A stretch of DNA of 6,699 nucleotides from positions 1-6,699 of the forward strand of contig JAMOMX010000404.1 of assembly GCA_027066935.1 (NCBI GenBank), written 5' to 3'. The position numbers and the translations under genes were made by a program. The notes under the pieces were generated by a model, which made no database searches, was not told where the DNA came from, and was given only the letters and a program-made list of their open reading frames with translations. Below are positions 1-6,516 of this stretch, piece after piece; position 1 is the first letter of the stretch, and the number at the start of each line of letters is the position of its first letter. This stretch comes from Sulfurimonas sp. (GTDB lineage Bacteria > Campylobacterota > Campylobacteria > Campylobacterales > Sulfurimonadaceae).

Positions 1-2153
1 ATAATAATTGTATTTTTAAAATCAATTGTCATACCTTTATTGTCTGTTAATCTCCCATCATCTAAAACCTGAAGTAGGATATTAAAAACATCAGGATGAG
101 CCTTCTCTATCTCATCAAAAAGTATCACACTATAAGGTTTTCGCCTAACTGCTTCTGTTAGCTGTCCACCCTCTTCATACCCAACATATCCAGGAGGAGC
201 ACCTACAAGCCTACTAACTGCGTGTTTCTCCATATATTCACTCATATCAAAGCGAATCAAAGATTTATCACTATCAAATAAAAATGTAGCTAACGCTTTA
301 GCACTTTCAGTTTTTCCGACACCAGTAGGTCCTAAAAACATAAAACTCCCAATTGGACGACTTGTATCTGAAAGTCCAGCTTTGTTTCTCTTAATCGCTC
401 TTGAGATAGCTTTTAAAGCACTATCTTGTCCGATAACTCTCTTTTTGAGTTCATCTTCAACTCTTAAAATTCTCTCTTTATCACTTTGAAGCATCTTATT
501 TACAGGAATCCCTGTCCATTTACTCACAATTGTAGCTATCATCTCATCATCAACACTATTTTTAAGAAGCACTCCACCCTCTTGCATCTGTTCCCATTTT
601 TGATTTAGCTCTTTCTCTCTCTCTTGATACTTTGGGATATCACCATACTCAATTTCAGCAGCTTTTTCAAAATCTCCATTTCGTTTTGCACTCTCTGCTT
701 CACGACGAAGTTCATCTACTTTTGTCTTTAACTCTGCTATCTCTTTGAAAACATCTTTCTCGTTTTCAAACTGTGTCTGCAATGAGAGGCGTTTCTCCTC
801 TTTGTCTGCTATTTCTTTCTCAATCTCTTTTAATCGCTCATCATTTTTAGCACTCTTTTCCATCAAAAGTGCCTCTTTTTCAACTTTCAAAGTAGCAATC
901 TCTCTCTTAACCCTACTAAGTTCAAATGGTTCAGATTCAATTTGCATCTTAAGCTCAGCCGCTGCCTCATCAATAAGATCAATTGACTTATCAGGTAGAT
1001 ACCTATCAGTGATATATCTACTACTAAGCTTTACAGCAGCTATAAGAGCAGAATCCAAAATCTGTACATTGTGATGAGCCTCTAAACGTTCTTTTATACC
1101 TCTCATAATTTGCAATGATTCATTTTGAGTTGGCTCTTCTACCTTTACCGGCTGAAACCTTCTTTGAAGTGCTGCATCTTTTTCAAAATACTTTCTATAC
1201 TCTTTAAGCGTTGTAGCTCCTATAGTGTGAAGCTCTCCACGAGCAAGTGCAGGTTTTAAGATATTTGCCGCATCCATGCTCCCCTCACTAGCACCAGCTC
1301 CTACTATGGTATGAATCTCATCGATAAAAAGGATAATATTTCCATCTTTTTTAACCTCTTCTATAACGGCCTTTAAACGATCTTCAAACTCTCCTCTATA
1401 CTTTGCACCAGCTATAAGTGTACTCATATCAAGAGAGATAACTCTCTTGTTTTGAAGAGAGATTGGCACATCTTTATCTGCTATCTTTTGTGCTAACCCT
1501 TCAGCAAGAGCGGTTTTACCAACTCCTGGCTCGCCTAAAAGAATAGGGTTATTTTTAGTTTTCCGTATGAGAATTTGCATCATCCGCTGAATCTCTTCAT
1601 CTCGCCCAATTACAGGGTCTAACTCATTGTCAATTGCTTTTTTAGTTAAATCAATCCCATACTTATCTAACGCTTCAAGCTTCTCCTCTGCACTTTGAGA
1701 ATCTATCTTTTTCCCTCCTCTCATAGCTTCAAGAGTTTTTTTAAGCTCTAATAAATCAATAAACTTTGAAAGTGATGATTTTATCTTTGAATTGTCTAAG
1801 TTTGCAATAAGCCATGTATCAACTGATAGATAGTTGTCTCCATTTTGAGTCATAACACCCTCGGCTCTTTGCAGAGTATCTACCAACTCTCTACCCAATT
1901 TTATATTCTCTTTTGTAACTGTTGAAACTTTAGGATACTTCTCTACTTCACTCTTTATCTCTAACTCTAACGCCGCTTTGTCAATATTCATCTTATTAAA
2001 TGCTTGATTTAACAAAGAACTTGTATTTGTAAGCTGTCCCCAAAGTACATGCAGCGGTTGCACCTCTTGATTTTTACTATGAAGGGCAAGTGATATACCA
2101 CTCTGGATTGCTTCATTCATAGCATTTGTAAGTTTGTCAAATAACTCTTTCAT
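1..2153 (-). CDS. clpB: ATP-dependent disaggregase ClpB (3' end cut off by window edge)
   Basis: Cytoplasmic Hsp100 AAA+ hexamer that threads aggregated proteins through its pore together with DnaK/DnaJ/GrpE. My own reverse-strand translation gives 717 uninterrupted codons against about 857 for E. coli ClpB, so the C-terminal part of the second ATPase domain lies off the left edge. Visible in order: Clp N-domain (about 1-145); first AAA+ domain with Walker A GEPGVGKT (207-214), pore loop KYRGEFE and Walker B DEIH with Glu279; the charged coiled-coil middle domain (about 410-525) that separates ClpB from ClpA/ClpC; second AAA+ domain with Walker A GPTGVGKT (608-615), pore loop GAPPGYVGYEEGG and Walker B FDEIEKAH with Glu681. 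The start at 2153 is preceded by AAGGAGT (2159-2165) at good spacing, and the N-terminus MKELFDKLTNAM fits the family. Divergent from modA. No frameshift seen. Identity is essentially certain. Confidence 0.97.
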   Translation of the reverse strand, partial: MKELFDKLTNAMNEAIQSGISLALHSKNQEVQPLHVLWGQLTNTSSLLNQAFNKMNIDKAALELEIKSEVEKYPKVSTVTKENIKLGRELVDTLQRAEGVMTQNGDNYLSVDTWLIANLDNSKIKSSLSKFIDLLELKKTLEAMRGGKKIDSQSAEEKLEALDKYGIDLTKKAIDNELDPVIGRDEEIQRMMQILIRKTKNNPILLGEPGVGKTALAEGLAQKIADKDVPISLQNKRVISLDMSTLIAGAKYRGEFEDRLKAVIEEVKKDGNIILFIDEIHTIVGAGASEGSMDAANILKPALARGELHTIGATTLKEYRKYFEKDAALQRRFQPVKVEEPTQNESLQIMRGIKERLEAHHNVQILDSALIAAVKLSSRYITDRYLPDKSIDLIDEAAAELKMQIESEPFELSRVKREIATLKVEKEALLMEKSAKNDERLKEIEKEIADKEEKRLSLQTQFENEKDVFKEIAELKTKVDELRREAESAKRNGDFEKAAEIEYGDIPKYQEREKELNQKWEQMQEGGVLLKNSVDDEMIATIVSKWTGIPVNKMLQSDKERILRVEDELKKRVIGQDSALKAISRAIKRNKAGLSDTSRPIGSFMFLGPTGVGKTESAKALATFLFDSDKSLIRFDMSEYMEKHAVSRLVGAPPGYVGYEEGGQLTEAVRRKPYSVILFDEIEKAHPDVFNILLQVLDDGRLTDNKGMTIDFKNTII

Positions 2154-2179
2154 ATATTACTCCTTAAATATTTTGTGAC

Positions 2180-2209
2180 ATTATACAACATTGAGTCTAT
2201 CTTTGTCAA
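2180..2209 (-). promoter_or_regulatory. clpB sigma-70-type promoter
   Basis: Read on the minus strand, TTGACA (2209-2204) and TATAAT (2185-2180) are separated by 18 bases. Both hexamers match the housekeeping consensus exactly. Transcription would start near 2172, leaving a leader of about 20 bases that contains the AAGGAGT ribosome binding site of clpB. A consensus promoter on a heat-shock gene implies repression under normal growth rather than a dedicated sigma factor, which agrees with the operator-like inverted repeat lying over it. Confidence 0.85.
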
Positions 2210-2210
2210 G
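2190..2210. promoter_or_regulatory. HAIR-like inverted repeat (candidate HspR operator) over the clpB promoter
   Basis: The plus strand reads ATTGAGT, seven bases, then TGTCAAG. The HAIR consensus bound by the heat-shock repressor HspR is CTTGAGT-N7-ACTCAAG. Here 11 of 14 half-site bases match and the seven-base spacing is exact; the symmetric core is TTGA-N11-TCAA. The site covers the whole -35 hexamer and much of the spacer of the clpB promoter, a position where bound repressor would exclude RNA polymerase. HspR control of clpB is established in Streptomyces and in Helicobacter/Campylobacter relatives. The hspR gene is not in this window, so the assignment is an inference from the site alone. 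Confidence 0.62.
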
Positions 2211-2235
2211 TTATATTAGTATAAACGGCTCATTA

Positions 2236-2264
2236 TTGAAATATAATATATATAACTGTATAAT
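2236..2264 (+). promoter_or_regulatory. modABC promoter
   Basis: TTGAAA (2236-2241), a 17-base spacer and TATAAT (2259-2264) form a near-consensus housekeeping promoter. Transcription would start near 2271 and give a leader of about 22 bases before the modA start at 2293. The spacer is very AT-rich and includes TATATATAAC (2247-2256), which resembles one arm of a ModE box, but a convincing second arm is not visible. Confidence 0.7.
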
Positions 2265-2292
2265 TTTTTATCCTTGTAAAGAGATAAAAAAG

Positions 2293-3048
2293 ATGAAATT
2301 TAAACTATTTATAACACTACTACTCTTAACATCTTCTCTAATATCAAAAGAGATTAAAATAGCAGTAGCTTCAAATGTAAGCTATGCGATAGAAGATTTA
2401 AAAAAAGAGTTTATTAAACTATATCCTGATACCAAGATACAAGTGATTTTAGGCAGTAGTGGGAAGCTAACAGCACAGATAAGTAACGGTGCACCTTATC
2501 AACTTTTTATGTCAGCAGATATGAAGTATCCCGATGCACTTTATAAAAAAAAGTTAGCGATAACTAAACCTTCTGTTTATGCATATGGAGAGTTAGTTTT
2601 GTTAAGCAATAAAGAGCAAGATTTTAGCGAAGGATTTGATCTACTAAAAAGTGATAAAATCAAAAAAATAGCAATTGCCAACCCAAAAACTGCTCCTTAT
2701 GGGAAAGCAACCCTTCAAGCTATGAAGAATGCTAAAATATATAAAGATATAAAGAGGAAACTTGTATATGCAGAATCTATTTCACAAACCCTCTCTTACA
2801 CTATCACCGCAGTTGATATAGGTTTTGTTGCTAAATCTTCACTCTTTAGCCCAAAGATGCAAAGATTTAAAAAAGGCAAAAACTGGAGTGATATTGACTC
2901 AAAACTTTATACGCCAATCAATCAGGGAGTTGTAATACTAAAAAATGGCAAAGATGATGATAGAGTAAAAGCATTTTATAATTTTTTACTAAGCAAAAAG
3001 ACTAAAGAGATATTTAAAAGATATGGATATTTAGTACCAAATGATTGA
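2293..3048 (+). CDS. modA: Periplasmic molybdate/tungstate-binding protein ModA
   Basis: Solute-binding component of the molybdate ABC importer, 251 residues from the chosen start. Residues 1-18 form a Sec signal peptide (MKFKLFITLLLL, cleavage probably after SLIS); there is no lipobox, so the product should be soluble in the periplasm. The mature part starts KEIKIAVASNVS and carries family blocks GSSGKL (54-59), NGAPYQLFMSAD (65-76), GELVLLS (99-105), NPKTAPYGKA (130-139), ESISQTL (161-167) and a closing KEIFKRYGY (238-246) nearly identical to E. coli ModA. The likely oxyanion pocket is Ser27/Asn28, Ser55, Tyr136 and the backbone near 162-163, more like Azotobacter ModA2 than E. coli ModA. 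The frame stays open upstream to an ATG at 2191, but that codon lies inside the clpB promoter and upstream of the modA promoter. The 2293 start places a signal peptide first, though its ribosome binding site (GAGA near 2281) is weak. First gene of modABC. Molybdate versus tungstate cannot be decided here. Confidence 0.93.
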   Translation: MKFKLFITLLLLTSSLISKEIKIAVASNVSYAIEDLKKEFIKLYPDTKIQVILGSSGKLTAQISNGAPYQLFMSADMKYPDALYKKKLAITKPSVYAYGELVLLSNKEQDFSEGFDLLKSDKIKKIAIANPKTAPYGKATLQAMKNAKIYKDIKRKLVYAESISQTLSYTITAVDIGFVAKSSLFSPKMQRFKKGKNWSDIDSKLYTPINQGVVILKNGKDDDRVKAFYNFLLSKKTKEIFKRYGYLVPND

Positions 3049-3739
3049 AGCTTTACAAAACTTGGATTTTGCTCCATTTATACTCTCTTTTAAATTAGCG
3101 GCTATTACAACTATGATTTTGTTTATTATAAGTTTGCCACTTGCTTGGTACCTATCACAAACCACATCTCGCACTAAACCTTTTATAGAGGCAATCACAG
3201 CAATGCCAATCGTGCTTCCTCCTTCTGTTTTGGGATTTTATATCTTATATACCTTATCACTAAATTCGCCAATAGGAGCATTTTTTGATGAGTACCTTGG
3301 GATTACACTTGTTTTTAACTTTACTGGACTTGTAATTGCAAGTTGTTTTTATTCACTTCCATTTATGGTACAACCGATACAAAGTGGGTTTGAATCTCTA
3401 AATAAAAATATGCTTGAAGCATCTTATATAAGCGGAAAAAGCAAACTTCAAACAATATTTAGAGTTGCCCTGCCAAACATAAAGCCATCACTTTTAACTG
3501 CTATCATAGTTACATTTGCTCACACTGTTGGTGAATTTGGTGTAGTATTGATGGTAGGTGGAAGCATCCCTGGTGAGACTAAAGTTGCATCTGTAGCGAT
3601 TTATGAGATGGTAGAGATTATGGATTATAAATCTGCTCATATCTACTCTGCTATTATGATAATAATGAGCTTTTTTGTACTTTTGTCAGTCTATATCTTT
3701 AATCAAAAGATAAATAAAAAGTTTGCTAGTTTCACATGA
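3041..3739 (+). CDS. modB: Molybdate ABC transporter permease ModB
   Basis: Inner-membrane channel subunit that works as a homodimer with ModA outside and ModC inside. The 232 residues match the usual ModB length. About five membrane segments are visible (roughly 12-37, 53-73, 87-110, 150-173, 201-220). The cytoplasmic EAA coupling loop, EASYISGKSKLQTIFRVALP (126-145), docks onto the ATPase, and the downstream stretch GEFGVVLMVGGSIPGET (164-180) is the characteristic ModB signature that distinguishes it from CysT/CysW-type permeases. The ATG lies inside the end of modA, an 8-base overlap in another frame, with no good ribosome binding site of its own, so translation is probably coupled to modA. 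Its TGA stop overlaps the modC start. Confidence 0.93.
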   Translation: MIEALQNLDFAPFILSFKLAAITTMILFIISLPLAWYLSQTTSRTKPFIEAITAMPIVLPPSVLGFYILYTLSLNSPIGAFFDEYLGITLVFNFTGLVIASCFYSLPFMVQPIQSGFESLNKNMLEASYISGKSKLQTIFRVALPNIKPSLLTAIIVTFAHTVGEFGVVLMVGGSIPGETKVASVAIYEMVEIMDYKSAHIYSAIMIIMSFFVLLSVYIFNQKINKKFASFT

Positions 3740-4566
3740 TAGAGATAGATATCTGCAAAAAACTCTTAGGTGCAAAAAAAGAGATGCATCTAGATGTAAA
3801 TTTCAATATAAAAGAAAAAGATATAGTTGCCCTTACAGGAGAGAGTGGAGCTGGCAAAACCACCCTACTTCGCATCTTTGCAGGATTAGAAGAGGCAAAA
3901 GGAGTTATAAAAGTAGATAATGAGATATGGCTAGATAAAAAGTTCTCCCTACCACCACAAAAACGGCGTATCGGTTTTGTCTTTCAAGAGTATGCACTCT
4001 TTACAAATATGAGTGTAGAAGAGAATCTACTCTATGTAAATAGGGATAAAGAGTTTTGCAAAAAATTGTTAAAAATGACAAATCTTTATGAACTCAAAAA
4101 TAGATCTGTCACAAAACTTTCAGGTGGACAAAAACAGAGAGTTAGTCTATGTCGTGCGATGATGAAACGCCCAAAGCTTCTCCTTATGGATGAACCACTC
4201 TCTGCACTTGATCCAAAGATGAGAACAAACCTGCAACTTGAAATACTAACCTTTCATAAAGAGTTTGGCACAACAACTTTACTAGTAAGCCACGATATAA
4301 GCGAAATTTACAAACTAAGTAACCGTGTCATAAAACTCCATCTTGGAAAAATTATCGCTGATGGTCCACCTAAAGATATACTTTTACAAATGGGTACAAA
4401 TGAAAGATTTTCACTAAAAGGTGAACTTTTGGAGATAAAAAACTCTATCGCTGTGGTAGTAATCGGAGGAGAGTTAGTAGAAGTAGTTGTAAATGAGAGT
4501 GAAGCTAAAGAGCTAAAAGTTGGAGATATGATGAGGGTTAAAGTTGATACTAGACTGATTAATTAA
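3736..4566 (+). CDS. modC: Molybdate ABC transporter ATPase ModC, short form
   Basis: ATP-hydrolysing subunit of the ModABC importer, on the cytoplasmic face. All ATPase motifs are present: Walker A GESGAGKT (35-42), Q-loop Gln84 in FVFQEYALF, signature LSGGQKQR (128-135), Walker B LLLMDEP (148-154) with Glu153, D-loop SALD (156-159) and switch His186 in VSHD. After about residue 220 comes one short Mop/TOBE-like segment (GELLEIKNSIAVVV to VGDMMRVKV). The protein has 276 residues against 352 in E. coli, so the regulatory C-terminal region is about half the usual size. The start overlaps the modB stop in an ATGA arrangement (3736-3739), typical of translational coupling. Assignment to ModC rather than another importer rests on the gene order and the Mop-like tail. 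Its stop lies within the stop region of the converging lipoprotein gene. Confidence 0.9.
   Translation: MIEIDICKKLLGAKKEMHLDVNFNIKEKDIVALTGESGAGKTTLLRIFAGLEEAKGVIKVDNEIWLDKKFSLPPQKRRIGFVFQEYALFTNMSVEENLLYVNRDKEFCKKLLKMTNLYELKNRSVTKLSGGQKQRVSLCRAMMKRPKLLLMDEPLSALDPKMRTNLQLEILTFHKEFGTTTLLVSHDISEIYKLSNRVIKLHLGKIIADGPPKDILLQMGTNERFSLKGELLEIKNSIAVVVIGGELVEVVVNESEAKELKVGDMMRVKVDTRLIN
4559..4566. other. Shared stop palindrome of two converging genes
   Basis: The sequence TTAATTAA provides the TAA stop of modC on the plus strand (4564-4566) and the TAA stop of the lipoprotein gene on the minus strand (4561-4559). The coding regions therefore overlap by 8 bases. No GC-rich hairpin followed by a T-run is visible on either strand close to this point, so each transcript probably extends into the opposite gene. 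Confidence 0.85.
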
Positions 4567-6514
4567 CGGAGGTATTTACTCCTGTAATTATGTTATATTC
4601 ATAGTTTATTACTCCAGAGTATCTTGTATTCATATTCCATTCAAGAATTTGGTTATCTCTAATTTTTTTTACACGCCCTTCTGCTCTAGCATATGCTGCA
4701 CCACGCGAACCATACTCTTTAACTTGTATAAATTCATCAGTCTCTCTATTCCATATTACTATACCATCTTCCACTGATACACCTCCTAGAAGTCCACTTA
4801 TTGATACTGAAAAAGCTATATATTTTTTATTTTCACTTCCAACTATACTATTTATGCGACCATCATAAGCCCTCCAAATCCTGTCATATAATATTTCACG
4901 AAATGATGACTGATCATTGATATTAACTATAAATTTGTCTGGTATATTTTTATCTTCTAAAGAGGAGTCCTTATAAAAATAACTAAACCGAGTGACTTTT
5001 GTAACATTCCAACTACTTATATTTTGATTAAATGAGTCTGTCCTATAAAACATCTCTCTCATATTAGTCACATTGGAAACTTCCCAATCTCCTATTGGCT
5101 GATTAAATGATTTTGCTGAAAAAAACATACCATCCATATTAGTCACATTGGAGACATCCCAATCTCCTATTGGTTGATTAAATGAATTTGCATTTTGAAA
5201 CATAAAACTCATGTTAGTTACATTAGAAACATTCCAATCTCCTATTGGTTGATTAAATGAATTTGAAACATCTCCAAAAAACATACCTTTCATATCAGTC
5301 ACATTAGAGACATCCCAATCTCCTATTGGTTGATTAAATGAATTTGCATAAAGAAACATCAAACTCATATCAGTTACATTTGAAACATCCCAATCTCCTA
5401 TAGCTTGATTAAATGAATATGAACCATTAAACATATTATTCATATTAGTAACACTAGAGACATCCCATTGAGTGATGTCATATCTAACCTCTTTATCTAG
5501 AAATAACTCACTCATATCAGTAATCAAAGAGACATCAACTTGTGAATAATCTTCATTATTATTAATCATACTTAGCAGTTCTTTTTTAGTAACTTTGCCA
5601 CCTTGATTCTCTCTATATTTATAACTATTTAATGTGTTCCATTTCTCATCTTTTATATCTGCTTTTTTAAGTTTAATATCTCCAGATACAAGAAGATTTT
5701 TTGGAATAATAACAATACTATATCTCTTATGTAATTCATATAACAGATTGTTAGTTATTTTTTTTCCAAATGAATCAAATAGTGTGTTGCCTTCTATGTT
5801 ATAGTTAGTTTCGTTTATGCTAAATTCATAATTATAAAATTTAGTATTCTCTTTTTGTTTATAGTTTTTGTTTAGTGCTCTTATATAAAAATCTTCATCA
5901 TCTTCTGCTGTATAAAAAGCTCCATGATTATTAACTTTACCTTCATCTCTAACAAATCTTGCATCTCTCTCTTCATAAGGAGTTGCTGTATCATAATATT
6001 CTAAAAAACCATGATAACTCCAATCATCATTTATAGTGATGCCATATGCTAAAATTGATTTTACACTATGATCAAAATCTTGCATACCATTATAACTTAC
6101 AATATCCCAACTCCACTCGTTTGTACCATCTGCTCCAGTGTATTTAAACAGTACTCCCTCTTCAAGAAGATACTCTGCTCCAACTTTTGGAATCCATTTA
6201 CTATAATAGCCTGTTTGATTATTTCTATCAATATCAAGATAGTATGCTTTTTTACCATCATAGTTTCCATTGTAGTTTAAACTCCAAAGACCATTATATT
6301 TTTCTATATTAAATGAGAGAGAATTTAAATTATAAATCTTCATATAATTTAGGTACTCCTCATCCTCAGGATTAACCTCTCTTGAAGTTTTTAGTTTCAT
6401 ATCTACTTGGTGAGCTTGATTATTTACTTGTGAAGTTGCTCTTTGTGACTGTGTTCCACAGCCTATTAAAAATAGTAAAGTTAGAAGAGTTGGAGTTATG
6501 AGTTTTATGGACAT
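4559..6514 (-). CDS. DUF285 (BspA/PARCEL-type) repeat lipoprotein
   Basis: A 651-residue exported lipoprotein of unknown function. Residues 1-18 are a lipoprotein signal, with lipobox LIGC and acylated Cys19. Residues about 60-160 contain YYLDIDRNNQTGYY (91-104), GAEYLLEEGVLFKYTG (112-127) and a Trp-rich strand, a pattern I associate with CBM9/DOMON-like beta-sandwich domains; this is inference. Residues 160-305 are unassigned. A cap-like stretch (about 307-340, with KKELLSMI and ITDMSELF) leads into seven DUF285 repeats, whose tryptophans fall at 350, 375, 400, 427, 452, 477 and 502; the consensus is FNQPIGDWDVSNVTDM plus a variable MF-containing stretch. The last 135 residues (about 516-651) form a separate domain I do not recognise. 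The start at 6514 has a strong ribosome binding site, AAGAGGAG (6522-6529), seven bases upstream. DUF285 proteins are usually surface-exposed; adhesion or glycan binding is possible but unproven. Confidence 0.88.
   Translation of the reverse strand: MSIKLITPTLLTLLFLIGCGTQSQRATSQVNNQAHQVDMKLKTSREVNPEDEEYLNYMKIYNLNSLSFNIEKYNGLWSLNYNGNYDGKKAYYLDIDRNNQTGYYSKWIPKVGAEYLLEEGVLFKYTGADGTNEWSWDIVSYNGMQDFDHSVKSILAYGITINDDWSYHGFLEYYDTATPYEERDARFVRDEGKVNNHGAFYTAEDDEDFYIRALNKNYKQKENTKFYNYEFSINETNYNIEGNTLFDSFGKKITNNLLYELHKRYSIVIIPKNLLVSGDIKLKKADIKDEKWNTLNSYKYRENQGGKVTKKELLSMINNNEDYSQVDVSLITDMSELFLDKEVRYDITQWDVSSVTNMNNMFNGSYSFNQAIGDWDVSNVTDMSLMFLYANSFNQPIGDWDVSNVTDMKGMFFGDVSNSFNQPIGDWNVSNVTNMSFMFQNANSFNQPIGDWDVSNVTNMDGMFFSAKSFNQPIGDWEVSNVTNMREMFYRTDSFNQNISSWNVTKVTRFSYFYKDSSLEDKNIPDKFIVNINDQSSFREILYDRIWRAYDGRINSIVGSENKKYIAFSVSISGLLGGVSVEDGIVIWNRETDEFIQVKEYGSRGAAYARAEGRVKKIRDNQILEWNMNTRYSGVINYEYNIITGVNTSVN
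4970..5548 (-). repeat. Tandem 75-bp coding repeats (DUF285 array)
   Basis: Seven units with a 75-base period encode the DUF285 part of the lipoprotein (residues about 323-515). One unit is 81 bases long because it gains two codons near 5260-5275 (GDVSNSF in place of the usual ANSF-type junction). Adjacent units are nearly identical in DNA, including synonymous positions in the GATTAAATGA block, which points to recent duplication or gene conversion. The outermost units (Trp350 and Trp502) are the most diverged, as is usual for ends of an array. Confidence 0.9.
5084..5329. repeat. Four copies of a 15-base palindromic element inside the DUF285 repeats
   Basis: CCAATCTCCTATTGG, with 5-base arms and a 5-base centre, occurs exactly at 5084-5098, 5159-5173, 5234-5248 and 5315-5329. 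Read on the coding strand it encodes the PIGDW core of each repeat. A fifth unit at 5390-5404 has lost the symmetry (ends TAGC in place of TTGG) and encodes AIGDW. Palindromic DNA within DUF285-type repeats is the defining property of PARCEL elements described from mycoplasmas and other bacteria. Confidence 0.75.
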
Positions 6515-6516
6515 TT

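Noticed and set aside
745..1074. A 109-codon plus-strand open frame inside clpB
   Set aside because: It lies opposite the coiled-coil middle domain of ClpB; its Ser/Phe/Leu-rich product is the mirror of Glu/Lys-rich codons and it lacks a ribosome binding site.
2154..2292. CIRCE element (HrcA operator) at clpB
   Set aside because: The TTAGCACTC-N9-GAGTGCTAA pattern is absent; the dyad present fits HAIR instead.
3723..3920. A 65-codon plus-strand open frame over the modB/modC junction
   Set aside because: Out-of-frame shadow of modC; the modC frame carries Walker A and all later ATPase motifs.
4567..4585. GGAG/CTCC hairpin just beyond modC as a terminator
   Set aside because: Only four base pairs with a seven-base loop and no T-run on either strand; it is also coding sequence for the lipoprotein C-terminus.
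4970..5548. CRISPR array reading of the 75-bp spaced repeats
   Set aside because: The period equals 25 codons, the whole unit is conserved rather than repeat plus unique spacer, and the frame stays open throughout as DUF285 protein.
6068..6280. A 70-codon hydrophobic plus-strand open frame inside the lipoprotein gene
   Set aside because: Antisense to the well-supported lipoprotein frame, with no ribosome binding site; the hydrophobic look comes from AT-rich complementary codons.
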